64,000 nucleotides of DNA. It comes from Rhodobacterales bacterium. Lineage in GTDB: Bacteria; Pseudomonadota; Alphaproteobacteria; Rhizobiales; Stappiaceae. The stretch lies in the NCBI GenBank assembly GCA_008107755.1, contig VIRH01000103.1, forward strand, positions 21,930 to 85,929, read 5' to 3'. The stretch's first letter is position 1. Every line of letters begins with the position of its first letter. The position numbers and the translations under genes are program-made. Positions 12,166-22,165 of this stretch are shown one piece after another. A model generated the notes under the pieces. The model saw nothing but the letters and a program-made list of their open reading frames with translations, did not search any database and was not told where the DNA came from.

Positions 12166-13824
12166 TCAGCCGTTCAGAATGGCGCCTGCAGGCGCTTCTT
12201 CCTCGGCTTCACCGACAGCTTCCAGGTCTTCTTCCTCGACATCGGCTTCGTCGTCGGCCGCCTGCGCGGCAAGTTCTTCCTCGGTCACCCAGCCGGCTTC
12301 GAGCCGGGCCGCCATGACCATGTTCTCGGCATCGGCCCTGGAAACGTCAAAGCCGCTCAGCGCACCGTCGAAACGCTTGGTTTCTCCGTCCTTACGCTCG
12401 ACCCAGCCGATCAGATCGTCAGCCGCACAGCCCGCCAGGTCTTCCATCGTCTTGATGTCGTCCTTGCCGAGCGCGACCATCATAGCCGTTGTCAGGCCGT
12501 CGATCGAGCGAAGGTCGTCGGAAACACCTAGCGAAACCCGCTCTTCGTCGAGCTTGGATTCAAGTTCGGCAAGATAGTCGCGGGCACGGGCCTGGATCTC
12601 GACAGCGGTTTCGTCGTCGAAGCCCTCGATCATCGAGATTTCGTCGAGTTCCACGTAGGCAACTTCCTCAACCGAGGTGAAGCCTTCGGTGGCCAGAAGC
12701 TGACCGACCATCTCGTCCACGTTGAGGGCTTCCATGAAGAGCTGCGAGCGCTCCTGGAACTCCTTCTGGCGGCGGTCCGATTCTTCCTGTTCCGTCATGA
12801 TGTCGATCGCCCAGCCCGTAAGCTGGGATGCAAGACGCACGTTCTGGCCGCGGCGTCCGATCGCCAATGATAGTTGGTCATCCGGAACGACAACTTCAAT
12901 ACGTTCGGCATCTTCGTCCAGAACGACCTTGGCCACTTCGGCCGGCTGAAGCGCGTTGACGATGAACGTCGCCGGCTCGTCGTTCCACGGAATGATGTCG
13001 ATCTTCTCGCCCTGCAATTCGCCGACAACCGCCTGAACGCGGCTGCCGCGCATACCAACGCAGGCGCCGACCGGATCGATGGAGCTGTCCTTGGAGATCA
13101 CCGCGATCTTGGCGCGCGACCCCGGGTCGCGTGCCACCGACTTGATCTCGATGACACCGTCGTAGATTTCCGGAACTTCCTGGGCAAACAGCTTCGCCAT
13201 GAATTGCGGATGCGTGCGCGACAGGAAGATCTGCGGACCGCGCTGCTCGCGGCGCACATCATAGATGATCGCGCGGATGCGGTCGCCGGTGCGGAAGATT
13301 TCGCGCGGGATCAGTTCGTCGCGGCGCACGATGCCTTCGCCCCGACCGAGATCCACGATGACGTTGCCGTATTCGGCCCGCTTGACGACGCCGTTGATGA
13401 CTTCGCCGACGCGGTCCTTGTATTCGTCGTACTGGCGGTCGCGCTCTGCTTCGCGCACCTTTTGCACGATAACCTGCTTTGCGGACTGAGCCGCGATCCG
13501 GCCAAAGTCGAGCGGCGGCAGCGGTTCGGCGATGAAGTCACCAAGATTTGCTTCCGGGTTGCGCGCCTGCGCATCGGTCAGGGCGATCTCGGTGGAAATG
13601 TTCTCGACGTGCTCGACGACCTGGAGAAGGCGCTGAAGACGGATGTCGCCAGTCTTCGGATTGATCTCGGCGCGAACTTCGGTTTCGGTGCCGTAGCGGG
13701 AGCGGGCCGCCTTCTGGATCGCATCTTCCATCGCATTGATGACGATCATCCGGTCGATCGACTTCTCCCGTGCGACAGCGTCAGCGATTTGCAGCAGCTC
13801 CAAACGGTTCGCGCTGATTGCCAT
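12166..13824 (-). CDS. nusA: Transcription termination/antitermination factor NusA
   Basis: RNA polymerase-associated factor for pausing, termination and antitermination. The 552 residues hold the N-terminal polymerase-binding domain, an S1 domain (GEVINGVVKRAEYGNVIVDL), and KH domains (ACVGMRGSRVQAVVGEL; LAIGRRGQNVRLASQL). C-terminal helix-hairpin-helix repeats and an acidic tail follow. AGGAGT lies 6 bases before the ATG. It follows rimP and precedes the ylxR-like gene, the standard order. Confidence 0.98.
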   Translation of the reverse strand: MAISANRLELLQIADAVAREKSIDRMIVINAMEDAIQKAARSRYGTETEVRAEINPKTGDIRLQRLLQVVEHVENISTEIALTDAQARNPEANLGDFIAEPLPPLDFGRIAAQSAKQVIVQKVREAERDRQYDEYKDRVGEVINGVVKRAEYGNVIVDLGRGEGIVRRDELIPREIFRTGDRIRAIIYDVRREQRGPQIFLSRTHPQFMAKLFAQEVPEIYDGVIEIKSVARDPGSRAKIAVISKDSSIDPVGACVGMRGSRVQAVVGELQGEKIDIIPWNDEPATFIVNALQPAEVAKVVLDEDAERIEVVVPDDQLSLAIGRRGQNVRLASQLTGWAIDIMTEQEESDRRQKEFQERSQLFMEALNVDEMVGQLLATEGFTSVEEVAYVELDEISMIEGFDDETAVEIQARARDYLAELESKLDEERVSLGVSDDLRSIDGLTTAMMVALGKDDIKTMEDLAGCAADDLIGWVERKDGETKRFDGALSGFDVSRADAENMVMAARLEAGWVTEEELAAQAADDEADVEEEDLEAVGEAEEEAPAGAILNG

Positions 13825-13890
13825 TTTCCACTCCTATTGCGCCGTTGAACCCAGTCGGGCGCGTTTCTTCTTTGCCGTCCGGCGCGAGGC

Positions 13891-14484
13891 CTAGTTCGGC
13901 GAGTTATCCTGTGTCAGCCCGTCTTCCTGTCCCCGGGCGGCAAGCGCCGCCTTTTCGGCCTGAAGCGCCGCGGTGATCAGTTCGTCGGTCAGAACGAGTT
14001 TGGCTTCGCCGATGTCGGCGAGCGGAAGCTCTACCGTGTCGCTTTCGCCTTCGGGAGCATCCGGCAGGCGCAGCTTGGCCTGGCCGTTTTCAGCGCCCAG
14101 CAGCATGCCGCGGAAGCGTTTGCGGCCGTCCTGCAGGACCGCCATCTCGACCTTCAGCTCGTGACCGGCCCAGCGTTCGAAATCGCCGGCCCGCACCAGC
14201 GGGCGGTCGATGCCCGGGGATGAAACTTCAAGATGATATGCCCGGTTGATCGGGTCTTCCACGTCGAGGGCCGGAGAAACGGCCCGACTGACGGTCTCGC
14301 AATCCTCGACGGTCATGGTGCCGTCAGGGCGTTCCGCCATGATCTGCAGCGTGCATCCGTTGGCCGCGCTGATCCGGGTGCGCACAAGACGATAACCGAG
14401 GTCCTCGATGACCGGTTCAACAATTGCGGCAACACGGGCATCAAGGCCCTGTTCCGTTACAATTCTCGGCTCGTGTTCGCTCAA
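13891..14484 (-). CDS. rimP: Ribosome maturation factor RimP
   Basis: Needed for assembly of the 30S head. The 197 residues include the N-terminal alpha/beta domain ([18 protein letters not shown]) and the segment [12 protein letters not shown], diagnostic for the family. The start chosen is TTG at 14484, because AGGAG lies 6 bases upstream and the product opens [13 protein letters not shown] as in relatives. Another TTG at 14523 in the same frame is less well supported. It is the first gene of the nusA-infB operon. Confidence 0.95.
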   Translation of the reverse strand: MSEHEPRIVTEQGLDARVAAIVEPVIEDLGYRLVRTRISAANGCTLQIMAERPDGTMTVEDCETVSRAVSPALDVEDPINRAYHLEVSSPGIDRPLVRAGDFERWAGHELKVEMAVLQDGRKRFRGMLLGAENGQAKLRLPDAPEGESDTVELPLADIGEAKLVLTDELITAALQAEKAALAARGQEDGLTQDNSPN

Positions 14485-14599
14485 ACCTGGCTCCTGTTTA
14501 CGCCTTGCTCGACTTTCAAGCAAAAGATGCGCCTTGCTGTGGATTTACATTAGGGGCAACCCTGCTGTTGTTCGGTTCGCTTCGGGACTGTAGCTAAAC

Positions 14600-14632
14600 A
14601 AAAAAGAGCGGGTCCCCGGTGGGCCCACTCTC
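14600..14632 (-). terminator. Intrinsic terminator of metK-trmB
   Basis: Minus-strand RNA forms GAGTGGGCCC/GGACCCGCTC, a stem with one GU pair and one mismatch, followed directly by TTTTTTG. It lies about 125 bases after the trmB stop and before the rimP start. Confidence 0.75.
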
Positions 14633-14755
14633 AAAATGCCTGATCAGCCACTTGAGGTGAAACACCGGCTGTATAACGCCAAAGGGGGCGCCAAGGCAAG
14701 AGCCCGGGGCAGATTCCGCGCAAAGAAGTTAACCGGAGCGCCGAAGCCGCCGGTT

Positions 14756-15442
14756 TCAGCGCCTTTTGAAGGTCAGATACCGGCCGATACGGCCCTCGCG
14801 GATCGCCTTGGCCTCATAGCGCGTGCCCGGCCAGCCCGCCCAGGGGGTCTTCCAGTCGGAGGCCGTCTGCGCGGTCCATTCGAAGTCCGGATGCTCGTGG
14901 CAATGGCGCAGGGTCCAGTCGACATAGGTGTCGATGTCACTGGCAAAGCGGAACTCGCAGCCCGGGCGAATGACGCGGGCATAGCGTGTCAGGTTCTGCT
15001 CATTGATGAACCGGCGCTTCCAATGGCGCTTCTTGGGCCAGGGGTCCGGATAAAGCTGATAGGCCAGGTCTATGGACGCCGGCGGCAACCAGTCGAGCAG
15101 ATTGATCGCATCGTCGTCGTAGAGACGGATGTTTGCGAACTCTTCCTCGGAAACGGCAGTCACGACCTTGGCCATGCTGCCGACGAAAGGCTCGACACCG
15201 ATGAAGCCGGTGCGCGGCTCAGTGCGGGCGCGGTGGAGCAAATGCTCGCCGCCGCCGAACCCGACCTCCAGGCAGATGGTATCGACATCGGCCGAAAACA
15301 GATCCTTCAGATCCGCCGGAGGGGGCGCATCAAGGTTCAGACCAAGGCGCGGCAATTCATTTTCCATCAGCGCCTCACGGCGCGGGCTCAGCGGCTTGCC
15401 CTTGCGGCGGCCGTAAAAGGAACCTTCGTAGCGGTCGATCAT
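14756..15442 (-). CDS. trmB: tRNA (guanine-N7)-methyltransferase
   Basis: SAM-dependent enzyme forming m7G46 in the tRNA variable loop. The SAM-binding motif [16 protein letters not shown] and the family signature [13 protein letters not shown] are both present. At 228 residues it has normal length. It follows metK, which makes its cofactor, after a strong hairpin. Confidence 0.95.
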   Translation of the reverse strand: MIDRYEGSFYGRRKGKPLSPRREALMENELPRLGLNLDAPPPADLKDLFSADVDTICLEVGFGGGEHLLHRARTEPRTGFIGVEPFVGSMAKVVTAVSEEEFANIRLYDDDAINLLDWLPPASIDLAYQLYPDPWPKKRHWKRRFINEQNLTRYARVIRPGCEFRFASDIDTYVDWTLRHCHEHPDFEWTAQTASDWKTPWAGWPGTRYEAKAIREGRIGRYLTFKRR

Positions 15443-15465
15443 GGAAGCAACAGTTTCAAACAGAA

Positions 15466-15490
15466 GATCGCCGGCCAGCGGCCGGCGATC
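15466..15490 (-). terminator. Hairpin between metK and trmB
   Basis: An 11-bp perfect stem GATCGCCGGCC/GGCCGGCGATC with a 3-base loop, followed in minus-strand RNA by TTCTGTTTG. It could end a share of metK transcripts before trmB. Confidence 0.6.
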
Positions 15491-15528
15491 ATGGTCAGGT
15501 TCGTCCGGTCTTTCAGACTGGCGCTCTC

Positions 15529-16701
15529 TTATCCGGCAAGCGGGCGGAGCTGGTCAACCAGATCGGTCTTTTCCCAGCTGAAGCCACCGTCGGCATCCGG
15601 CTCACGACCGAAATGGCCGTAGGCTGCCGTACGCTCATAGATCGGATTGTTGAGCTTGAGATGCTCGCGGATGCCGCGGGGGCTGAGCCCCATGACTTCC
15701 CGCAGCGCCTTTTCCAGCTTGGCTTCGTCACACCGGCCGGTTCCATGCAGATCGACATAGACCGAAAGCGGGTCTGCAACGCCGATTGCGTAGGAGAGCT
15801 GAATGGTGCAGCGATCCGCCAGCTCGGCGGCAACCACGTTCTTGGCAAGATAGCGCGAGGCATAGGCAGCCGAGCGGTCAACCTTTGTGGGGTCCTTGCC
15901 GGAGAAGGCGCCGCCGCCGTGCGGGGCGGCACCGCCATAGGTATCGACGATGATCTTGCGGCCTGTCAGGCCGGCGTCGCCATCGGGGCCGCCGATCACG
16001 AATGCACCGGTCGGATTGATGTGCCAGACACAGTCGTCGACGATCCAGCCTTCGGGAAGCGAAGACCGGATATACGGCTCGGTGATCCTGCGGATGTCTT
16101 CGGACGTGAGGGAGGGATCCAGGTGCTGGGTCGACAGCACGATGGAGGTCACGCCGACAGGCTTGCCGTTTTCATAGCGCACGGTCACCTGGCTCTTTGC
16201 GTCGGGTCCGAGGACCGGCTCCTTGCCGGACTTGCGGACTTCCGCCAGTGTTTTCAGGATCTTGTGCGAATAGAGGATCGGTGCGGGCATCAGTTCGTCG
16301 GTTTCGCGGCACGCGTAACCAAACATGATGCCCTGGTCTCCGGCACCCTCGTCCTTGTTGCCGCCGGCGTCGACACCCTGTGCAATATGGGCCGACTGGG
16401 CGTGAAGATGGACGGAGATGTCGCAGTTTTCCCAGTGGAAACCGTCCTGCTCGTAGCCGATGTCCCTGACGGCCATGCGGGCGAGATGGGCGATGTAGTC
16501 ACTGGTGATGGTATCGGGGCCGCGGGTCTCCCCGGCGATGACGATGCGATTGGTGGTCGCAAGCGTTTCGCAGGCCACGCGGGCCTCCGGCATTTCCTTG
16601 AGGTATGCGTCGACGACAGCATCGGAGATACGGTCGCAAACCTTGTCAGGGTGTCCTTCGGACACGGATTCAGATGTAAAGAGATAATTCTGACGTGCCA
16701 T
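15529..16701 (-). CDS. metK: S-adenosylmethionine synthetase
   Basis: Makes SAM from methionine and ATP. The two family signatures are [16 protein letters not shown] and [16 protein letters not shown], with [15 protein letters not shown] at the N terminus. The length of 390 residues is normal. AGAAGGA precedes the ATG by about 9 bases. It lies between the XRE regulator and trmB. A compact set of inverted repeats fills the 110-base leader, so RNA-level control is possible. Confidence 0.98.
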   Translation of the reverse strand: MARQNYLFTSESVSEGHPDKVCDRISDAVVDAYLKEMPEARVACETLATTNRIVIAGETRGPDTITSDYIAHLARMAVRDIGYEQDGFHWENCDISVHLHAQSAHIAQGVDAGGNKDEGAGDQGIMFGYACRETDELMPAPILYSHKILKTLAEVRKSGKEPVLGPDAKSQVTVRYENGKPVGVTSIVLSTQHLDPSLTSEDIRRITEPYIRSSLPEGWIVDDCVWHINPTGAFVIGGPDGDAGLTGRKIIVDTYGGAAPHGGGAFSGKDPTKVDRSAAYASRYLAKNVVAAELADRCTIQLSYAIGVADPLSVYVDLHGTGRCDEAKLEKALREVMGLSPRGIREHLKLNNPIYERTAAYGHFGREPDADGGFSWEKTDLVDQLRPLAG

Positions 16702-16736
16702 TGGCGATCGTCCTTCTGGGAATGAATATGACAGAA

Positions 16737-16809
16737 GCGGCGAAAACCCCCGCCGCTTCTATTGCATCAATCTTAGAAGTTCTTCGCCGCGTCAAGCGCG
16801 GTATGCAAT
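16737..16809 (-). promoter_or_regulatory. Structured leader upstream of metK
   Basis: Reading minus-strand RNA, ATTGCAT (from 16809) pairs with ATGCAAT (to 16761). Between them are CCGCG-CTTGA-CGCGG and GAAG-AA-CTTC, so a three-way junction can be drawn. It is followed directly by the 9-bp hairpin GAAGCGGCG/CGCCGCTTC. No U tract follows. Consensus elements of SAM-II and SAM/SAH riboswitches are not seen. Function is unknown; see findings. Confidence 0.45.
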
Positions 16810-16813
16810 TTTG

Positions 16814-17218
16814 TCACTCGTCGCCGGCAAGCGAACGGACAAGATCAACGATCCGGCGCCGGACTTTCGGGTCCTCGATCCGCACGAATGCCTTGTTCAG
16901 CGACAGGCCCTCGGATGAGGAGAGAAAATCGACGACATAGGAGGTCGGCTGGGTTTCTCCGAAGCCTTCTGCTTCTTCCGGAGTGCCAGGCGCATCCTCG
17001 AAGAAGAAGGAAACCGGAACTTTCAGAACCGTCGCGATGTGCTGCAGACGGCTCGCGCCGATTCGGTTCGTCCCCTTTTCATACTTCTGAATCTGCTGGA
17101 ACGTGATGCCCAGGCTTTCACCTAGCTTTTCCTGACTCATTCCCAACATCATCCGCCTCAGGCGGACACGGCTGCCGACGTGAATATCAATAGGATTAGG
17201 AGACTTCTTACTGGGCAT
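16814..17218 (-). CDS. XRE/Cro-CI family transcriptional regulator
   Basis: DNA-binding regulator of 134 residues. The N-terminal helix-turn-helix spans GSRVRLRRMMLGMSQEKLGE to ITFQQIQKYEKGTNRIGASR. A short C-terminal extension contains GLSLNKAFVRIEDPKVRRRI, a conserved feature of the rhizobial homologues found between lnt and metK. The ATG at 17218 gives the family length; the frame stays open 46 codons upstream without similarity. Target genes are unknown. Confidence 0.9.
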   Translation of the reverse strand: MPSKKSPNPIDIHVGSRVRLRRMMLGMSQEKLGESLGITFQQIQKYEKGTNRIGASRLQHIATVLKVPVSFFFEDAPGTPEEAEGFGETQPTSYVVDFLSSSEGLSLNKAFVRIEDPKVRRRIVDLVRSLAGDE

Positions 17219-17410
17219 CTGCGTCACTCTTTCTTTTTTCTTGCGGCGTTTCCCGCTCGACATCGTTTGCACAAGCTCTCCGAAAATCATCCCACTGAAT
17301 TTTCCGAGATCGAAGTTTGCCCGCAACCCTTCACTTGTACATGAATCAGCTTTCAATCAGCTGTTTCACGGTTTTATCACACTTCCGTCACGCAACTCAA
17401 ACAAAAATTA

Positions 17411-19027
17411 TCAATTTAAAGGCGAGTACCGGTTGTATCCTGACATACCGGTAAAAATTACAAGTGCAACCCAAATAATCAAAAGCGGGACATCACCAAA
17501 TCTTCCATAAAAAGTTGTATCTAATCTTGCCGGAAGTTTTCCATCAATCACGCCCCTTCGGAAAACGCGCATTTTTTCAATTACTTCGCCTTTACCATCT
17601 ATGATTGCCGAGATGCCTGTATTTGCTGCACGCACCATCGGCAATCCCGTCTCGATAGCTCGCATGCGTGCCTGAGCGAGATGCTGGTACGGACCGGGGG
17701 TGCGACCAAACCACGCATCATTACTTACATTTAACAAGAACGAAGGCCTGTCTTTGCCAGTCAGAGTAGAACCTGGAAATATGGCTTCATAGCAAACCAA
17801 AGGTTGAAATTTGATGCCACCAGCCGTCGTGAGAGCTTTTTTGCGATACCCTGGCGTGAAACCCTGGAAAGGGCCCGCTAGGCTCGAGAGCCCTGTTTGT
17901 TCCAGAAGTGACTGTAGAGGAAGGTATTCGCCGAAGGGTACCAGCCGGACCTTGTCGTAGATAGCGGAAACGGTTCCGTCGTTCTCCACCATATAGACGC
18001 TGTTGAAGTAGTTCGGGCCGTTGGCACCCGCCTCCCCGCGATTTGCGCCGGTGACAAGCTCCGCGTTTTCTCCGAGCGCCTGCCCGATTCGAAAGAGAGC
18101 CCCCGGTTCCAGCGTAAGCAGGAAGGGAACCGCGGACTCCGGCCAGACGACCAGCCTGTCGTTGCCCACGCGGGCACTGCCGCCGAGAGGCACTTCGGTC
18201 ATGTCCAGATAAGTCTGGAAGATCTCGTCCTTCAGCTCCGGGCGCCATTTGTCCTGCTGGTCGATGGAAGGCTGGACGATCCTGATGTCGAGGTCTTCGT
18301 ACTGGGTCTCGTTTGACGAAAGCCTGACAGCACCGAAAACTGCAACGGCGACGAGGACGGCTATGGCAGAGGTGACGGGCACGAGCCGCTTCGAAAGCGG
18401 CCTGCTGTCGGCCAATGTGGCCGGGGCCGAGCTGATCGCAACGACCAGGAAACTCAGACCATAGATGCCGACGAGGCTTGCGACCTGAGACAGGACGAGC
18501 GACTGCGAAACACCGTAGCCGAAGGCGTTCCAGGGAAAGCCGGTCAAGACATGCCCACGCAGCCAGTCGGAAAGTGTGAGGCCTGCGGCAAGGAACAGAA
18601 TACGCTGGGAGCGATCGTTCCAGACCAGGGCCGCGAGCGCCGTGCCGAGCCCGGTGAAGAGCGCAAGCCCCACGGGCATGGCAAAGACGGCAAAGGGCAT
18701 CATCCAGGCATAACGATCCGCCTCGACCAGAAAGGCCGAGCCGATCCACCATAATCCGGCAAGAAAATATCCGAAGCCAAAGAGCCAGCCCAGGGAAAAG
18801 CCGGTCCGCAGCCTTGCCATCCTCCTGCCCTCGCCCGGCTCCAGCGCGCCATCCAGCAGCCAGACGAGGCTTGAAAAGGTCAGAGGGAGCAGGAAACTCA
18901 AGTCGTAGGGCGGCAGCGAAAGAGCGGTGACGCCGCCGGCGAGCACACACAGAAGACGCCGCCGCCATCCCCAGGCGAGAAGAAACGTGTTCGGCAGGCC
19001 TGACAGCCGCTGCAGCACCCAGTTCAT
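17411..19027 (-). CDS. lnt: Apolipoprotein N-acyltransferase
   Basis: Inner-membrane enzyme that N-acylates the N-terminal Cys of lipoproteins. Several N-terminal membrane helices precede a nitrilase-like periplasmic domain. The catalytic triad is visible as Glu in VWPESAVPF, Lys in KVRLVPFGEYLPL and Cys in PLVCYEAIFPG. The 538 residues match the family. The last 400 or so bases are clearly poorer in GC than the rest of the gene, though motifs remain intact. It lies in the corC-lnt-XRE-metK run. Confidence 0.96.
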   Translation of the reverse strand: MNWVLQRLSGLPNTFLLAWGWRRRLLCVLAGGVTALSLPPYDLSFLLPLTFSSLVWLLDGALEPGEGRRMARLRTGFSLGWLFGFGYFLAGLWWIGSAFLVEADRYAWMMPFAVFAMPVGLALFTGLGTALAALVWNDRSQRILFLAAGLTLSDWLRGHVLTGFPWNAFGYGVSQSLVLSQVASLVGIYGLSFLVVAISSAPATLADSRPLSKRLVPVTSAIAVLVAVAVFGAVRLSSNETQYEDLDIRIVQPSIDQQDKWRPELKDEIFQTYLDMTEVPLGGSARVGNDRLVVWPESAVPFLLTLEPGALFRIGQALGENAELVTGANRGEAGANGPNYFNSVYMVENDGTVSAIYDKVRLVPFGEYLPLQSLLEQTGLSSLAGPFQGFTPGYRKKALTTAGGIKFQPLVCYEAIFPGSTLTGKDRPSFLLNVSNDAWFGRTPGPYQHLAQARMRAIETGLPMVRAANTGISAIIDGKGEVIEKMRVFRRGVIDGKLPARLDTTFYGRFGDVPLLIIWVALVIFTGMSGYNRYSPLN

Positions 19028-19220
19028 GTCAGATTTATCTCCCGGCGGAACCCTTTGGCCTCACAGCCGGACGGCCGCAGCCTGCGCGCGAAAAAGAACA
19101 AGGCCATGCCTCAACCCGCAACGCCGTGCACGCAAGGGAAGAATGGTCCTGGCCGGGAGAATTGTCGGCTGACGAAGGGTCGGTCAAGGGGCAATCGGCC
19201 CAAACCGACCCTGCAGCGCG

Positions 19221-20429
19221 CTAAGACTTGCCGTTTGCAGAGGTAGTGCGCCCGGTTTCGCCATCCGTTTCCTGCGTGGTGCCATTTACGGGACCATAGG
19301 GGCGCTTCGGACGCCGGCGAAGATCCTGCGGCCGCGCATCGGCGCGCCGGCGGCGGATCTTGAGGCGCTTGATCCGTCTGGGGTCGGCGTCCATGACCTC
19401 GAATTCGAAGCCCGGGACCTCGTCCGGGACAAGCAGAAGCTCGCCGCGGACCGGAACCCGGCCGACGGAGAAATACAGCAGACCGCCAAGCGTATCGACA
19501 TCCTCGGAGATCTCGCCTTCGGTGAGGTCGGTGCCGAGTGCCTCGTCGAGATCCTCGAGAGTGAGGCGCGGATCGGCGATCCAGACACCGTCACCGGCCG
19601 ATGCCAGCATCGCCTCTTCATCCTCGTCGTGCTCGTCCTCGATGTCGCCGACGACTTCCTCGACAAGATCCTCAAGGGAGACAAGCCCGTCGGTTCCGCC
19701 GTATTCGTCGATCACCAGCGCCATCTGGATGCGCCCGGCCTGCATCTTGGCCATCAGGTCCGTTGCGGGCATTGACGGTGGCACGAACAGAAGTTCGCGC
19801 AGCAGATCGGTTTCCTTGAGCGTCGTGGAAAGATCGACGGAGGAGAGATCCAGATCCGGGTGGTTGTGACCCGCGCGCGCCGGCTGATCAGCCTCCGCCT
19901 CGCTGGTGTCCTCGCCATTCGCCGCGCCATCGGCAAGATCCGGAGCACCCAAGGAACGAGCCTCGGCGCCGCGGGCGGCGATATAGGCCATCAGGTCCTT
20001 GATGTGGATCATGCCCCTCGGGTCGTCGAGCGTGTCTTCATAAACCGGCATGCGCGAATGGCCGCTGGTCTGGAACATTTCCATGACCCGGCTCAGGCTC
20101 GTTCCGATATCGACCGAGTCGATATCGGCGCGCGGGATCATGACGTCATCTACCCGCAATTCACGCAAGCGCAGAATATTGCCGAGCAGCATCCGCTCCT
20201 CGGGAGAGAAGGTCGTGTCGCCACTGCCCTCGCGCGCGAGTTCGTCCTGCAGGTTCTCGCGCAAGGTCGACGTTTGCCGGCCCAAGCGCAAGACGCGTTT
20301 GAGATTTTCCAGGAAGGCCGCAGATCGCTGCGGCTTTATCTGTTGCGGGTCTTCCACTTCCGTGGATTGTCCGGCTCCGGTGTCCCTGGGACTGCCCGCC
20401 GGACTTTGAGGTTCAACTGCGCTCATCAT
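19221..20429 (-). CDS. CBS-domain CorC/HlyC-type protein
   Basis: Cytoplasmic CorC/TlyC-like protein of 402 residues. The CBS pair starts at VDDVMIPRADIDSVDIG and continues to LVIDEYGGTDGLVSLEDLVE. A CorC_HlyC domain follows (DTLGGLLYFSVGRVPVRGE). An acidic insert of about 50 residues separates the two CBS halves. In Enterobacteria CorC is tied to magnesium or cobalt efflux; here only the family is certain. It lies between ybeY and lnt, an arrangement shared with gammaproteobacterial ybeZ-ybeY-corC-lnt. Confidence 0.92.
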   Translation of the reverse strand: MMSAVEPQSPAGSPRDTGAGQSTEVEDPQQIKPQRSAAFLENLKRVLRLGRQTSTLRENLQDELAREGSGDTTFSPEERMLLGNILRLRELRVDDVMIPRADIDSVDIGTSLSRVMEMFQTSGHSRMPVYEDTLDDPRGMIHIKDLMAYIAARGAEARSLGAPDLADGAANGEDTSEAEADQPARAGHNHPDLDLSSVDLSTTLKETDLLRELLFVPPSMPATDLMAKMQAGRIQMALVIDEYGGTDGLVSLEDLVEEVVGDIEDEHDEDEEAMLASAGDGVWIADPRLTLEDLDEALGTDLTEGEISEDVDTLGGLLYFSVGRVPVRGELLLVPDEVPGFEFEVMDADPRRIKRLKIRRRRADARPQDLRRRPKRPYGPVNGTTQETDGETGRTTSANGKS

Positions 20430-20466
20430 CTATCAAAAATAAGAACCTTGTGCCCCATGATGCCAT

Positions 20467-20994
20467 TTATTCGCCGTCCGCCACAAGAGGCCGGTCCGAA
20501 TAAGGATCATCGATGCCGATAGAGGCCAAAATCGTTCTCTCCAGGCTTTCCATCAGCTCCGCTTCGTCGTCATCCTGATGATCGTAATCAAAAAGATGAA
20601 GCAAACCGTGAACAGTCAGATGGGTAAGGTGATCGGAAAATTCAATTCCCAATTCCCGGGCTTCGCGCCTGACCGTTTCGTACGCGAAGACGATATCTCC
20701 AAGAAGAGGACCATAGACGTCCTCTTGCGGAGTGCTGCCGGGGAAGGACAGGACGTTTGTCGCCTTGTCCTTGTCCCGCCATTTGTGATTGAGGACCCGG
20801 ATGCTTTCGTCGTCCGTGAACAGGAGCGACACTTCGCTCCCCGGCACGACGTCCAGCTCGACCGCTGACAAGGCTGCCGCAATGGCCTTGTCCGCCAATT
20901 CCGTCAGCTGCTCTTCCGCAAGCCAATCGCCGGCCTCGACCGATACGTCAATATGTAAGCCTTCCGGCAGAGGGTCAGGCACAGGATCCTTCAT
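20467..20994 (-). CDS. ybeY: Endoribonuclease YbeY
   Basis: Single-strand endoribonuclease for 16S rRNA 3'-end maturation and ribosome quality control. The zinc-binding motif HGLLHLFDYDH is present near residue 125. The ATG at 20994 opens MKDPVPDPLPEGLHIDV, close to the family start; the longer open frame lacks similarity. It encodes 175 residues and follows phoH by 13 bases, its usual partner. Confidence 0.95.
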   Translation of the reverse strand: MKDPVPDPLPEGLHIDVSVEAGDWLAEEQLTELADKAIAAALSAVELDVVPGSEVSLLFTDDESIRVLNHKWRDKDKATNVLSFPGSTPQEDVYGPLLGDIVFAYETVRREARELGIEFSDHLTHLTVHGLLHLFDYDHQDDDEAELMESLERTILASIGIDDPYSDRPLVADGE

Positions 20995-21007
20995 CCATCT
21001 TCGGCGC

Positions 21008-22135
21008 TCAGGTCGTGGCCGCTTCGCGCGAACGCGGTGACCGGCTGTCGACCTCCAGATTGCGCTGACGCTCGTTGTAGCGTCGCTCGCGCGCTTCCGA
21101 TTCCTCGCGCGAGGCGTTGTCATACGCCGTAACGATCCTGCCGACAAGCTCGTGACGAACGACGTCCGTCTCGGTGAACCGTATATGCGCGACGTCCTGA
21201 ATATCCGTCAGGAGCCCCAGCGCTTCGCGAAGACCGGACTTCTGTCCTGAGGGCAGGTCGATCTGGCTCGGATCGCCGGTGACGATCATCTTGGAGCCTT
21301 CGCCCAGACGGGTCAGGAACATCTTCATCTGCATGGACGTGGTGTTCTGCGCTTCGTCGAGGAGAACGACCGCATTCGAAAGCGTCCGGCCGCGCATGAA
21401 GGCGAGCGGCGCGACCTCGATCATGCCGGACTGCAGGCCGCGATCGACCTTTTCCGCAGGCATCATCTCGTAGAGCGCGTCGTAGATCGGCCGAAGATAC
21501 GGATCGACCTTGTCCTTCATTTCGCCCGGCAGAAAGCCGAGGCGCTCGCCGGCCTCCACGGCCGGACGAGACAGGATGAGCCGGGCAACATCGCCCCGCT
21601 CGAGCAGCGCCGCGGCATAGGCCACGGCCAAAAAGGTCTTGCCGGTTCCGGCAGGGCCGGTGCCGAAGATGAGGTCGGCCCGGTCCATGGCCCTGATGTA
21701 GGCATCCTGGGTCGGTGTGCGGGCGACGATCGTCTTGCGGCGCGTCGCGATCTGGGCGAAGGCCAGCCGGGACTTGGGCTCCAACGTCGGCAGCGGCAGC
21801 TGGGCTTCGGAAGCGGCTGCCATGCGCAGTGCGCCGTCCACGTCGCCCGGATGGATTTCCTGGCCCTGAAGGAGACGCTGGTAGAGAGCCTCCAGCGCGG
21901 TTCGGGCCTGGGTGCAGCTCACCTGCGATCCTTTGAGCGTCACCTGGTTTCCGCGGGCGACCGCATCAATGCCGAGCCGCTGCTCGATCAGCGCCAGGTT
22001 CTGGTCGAATTGCCCGAACAGGTCGCCAATCAGCCGGTTGTCTTCAAATGCCAGGACGATATGCGTCATGTCCGACGCGGCAGCTGAGGATTGCTCCGAA
22101 GACTTGCGGGAAAAAGATTGGCTGTCGCGCGTCAA
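21008..22135 (-). CDS. PhoH-like ATPase
   Basis: PhoH/YbeZ-family ATPase, the common partner of YbeY in RNA metabolism. Walker A is GPAGTGKTFLAVAYAAAL and Walker B is NAVVLLDEAQNTT, followed by VTGDPSQIDLPSGQKSGL. The start is TTG at 22135, chosen because GGGAG lies 7 bases upstream; the in-frame ATG at 22072 has no ribosome binding site. The product is 375 residues. It starts 30 bases after the miaB stop. Confidence 0.94.
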   Translation of the reverse strand: MTRDSQSFSRKSSEQSSAAASDMTHIVLAFEDNRLIGDLFGQFDQNLALIEQRLGIDAVARGNQVTLKGSQVSCTQARTALEALYQRLLQGQEIHPGDVDGALRMAAASEAQLPLPTLEPKSRLAFAQIATRRKTIVARTPTQDAYIRAMDRADLIFGTGPAGTGKTFLAVAYAAALLERGDVARLILSRPAVEAGERLGFLPGEMKDKVDPYLRPIYDALYEMMPAEKVDRGLQSGMIEVAPLAFMRGRTLSNAVVLLDEAQNTTSMQMKMFLTRLGEGSKMIVTGDPSQIDLPSGQKSGLREALGLLTDIQDVAHIRFTETDVVRHELVGRIVTAYDNASREESEARERRYNERQRNLEVDSRSPRSREAATT

Positions 22136-22165
22136 ATGACGTCTCCCTGAGAGTGTGTCCGCACC

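Noticed and set aside
16702..16813. SAM-II or SAM/SAH riboswitch ahead of metK
   Set aside because: The conserved loop sequences of these classes were not recognised. Only generic stems are seen, so no named class is claimed.
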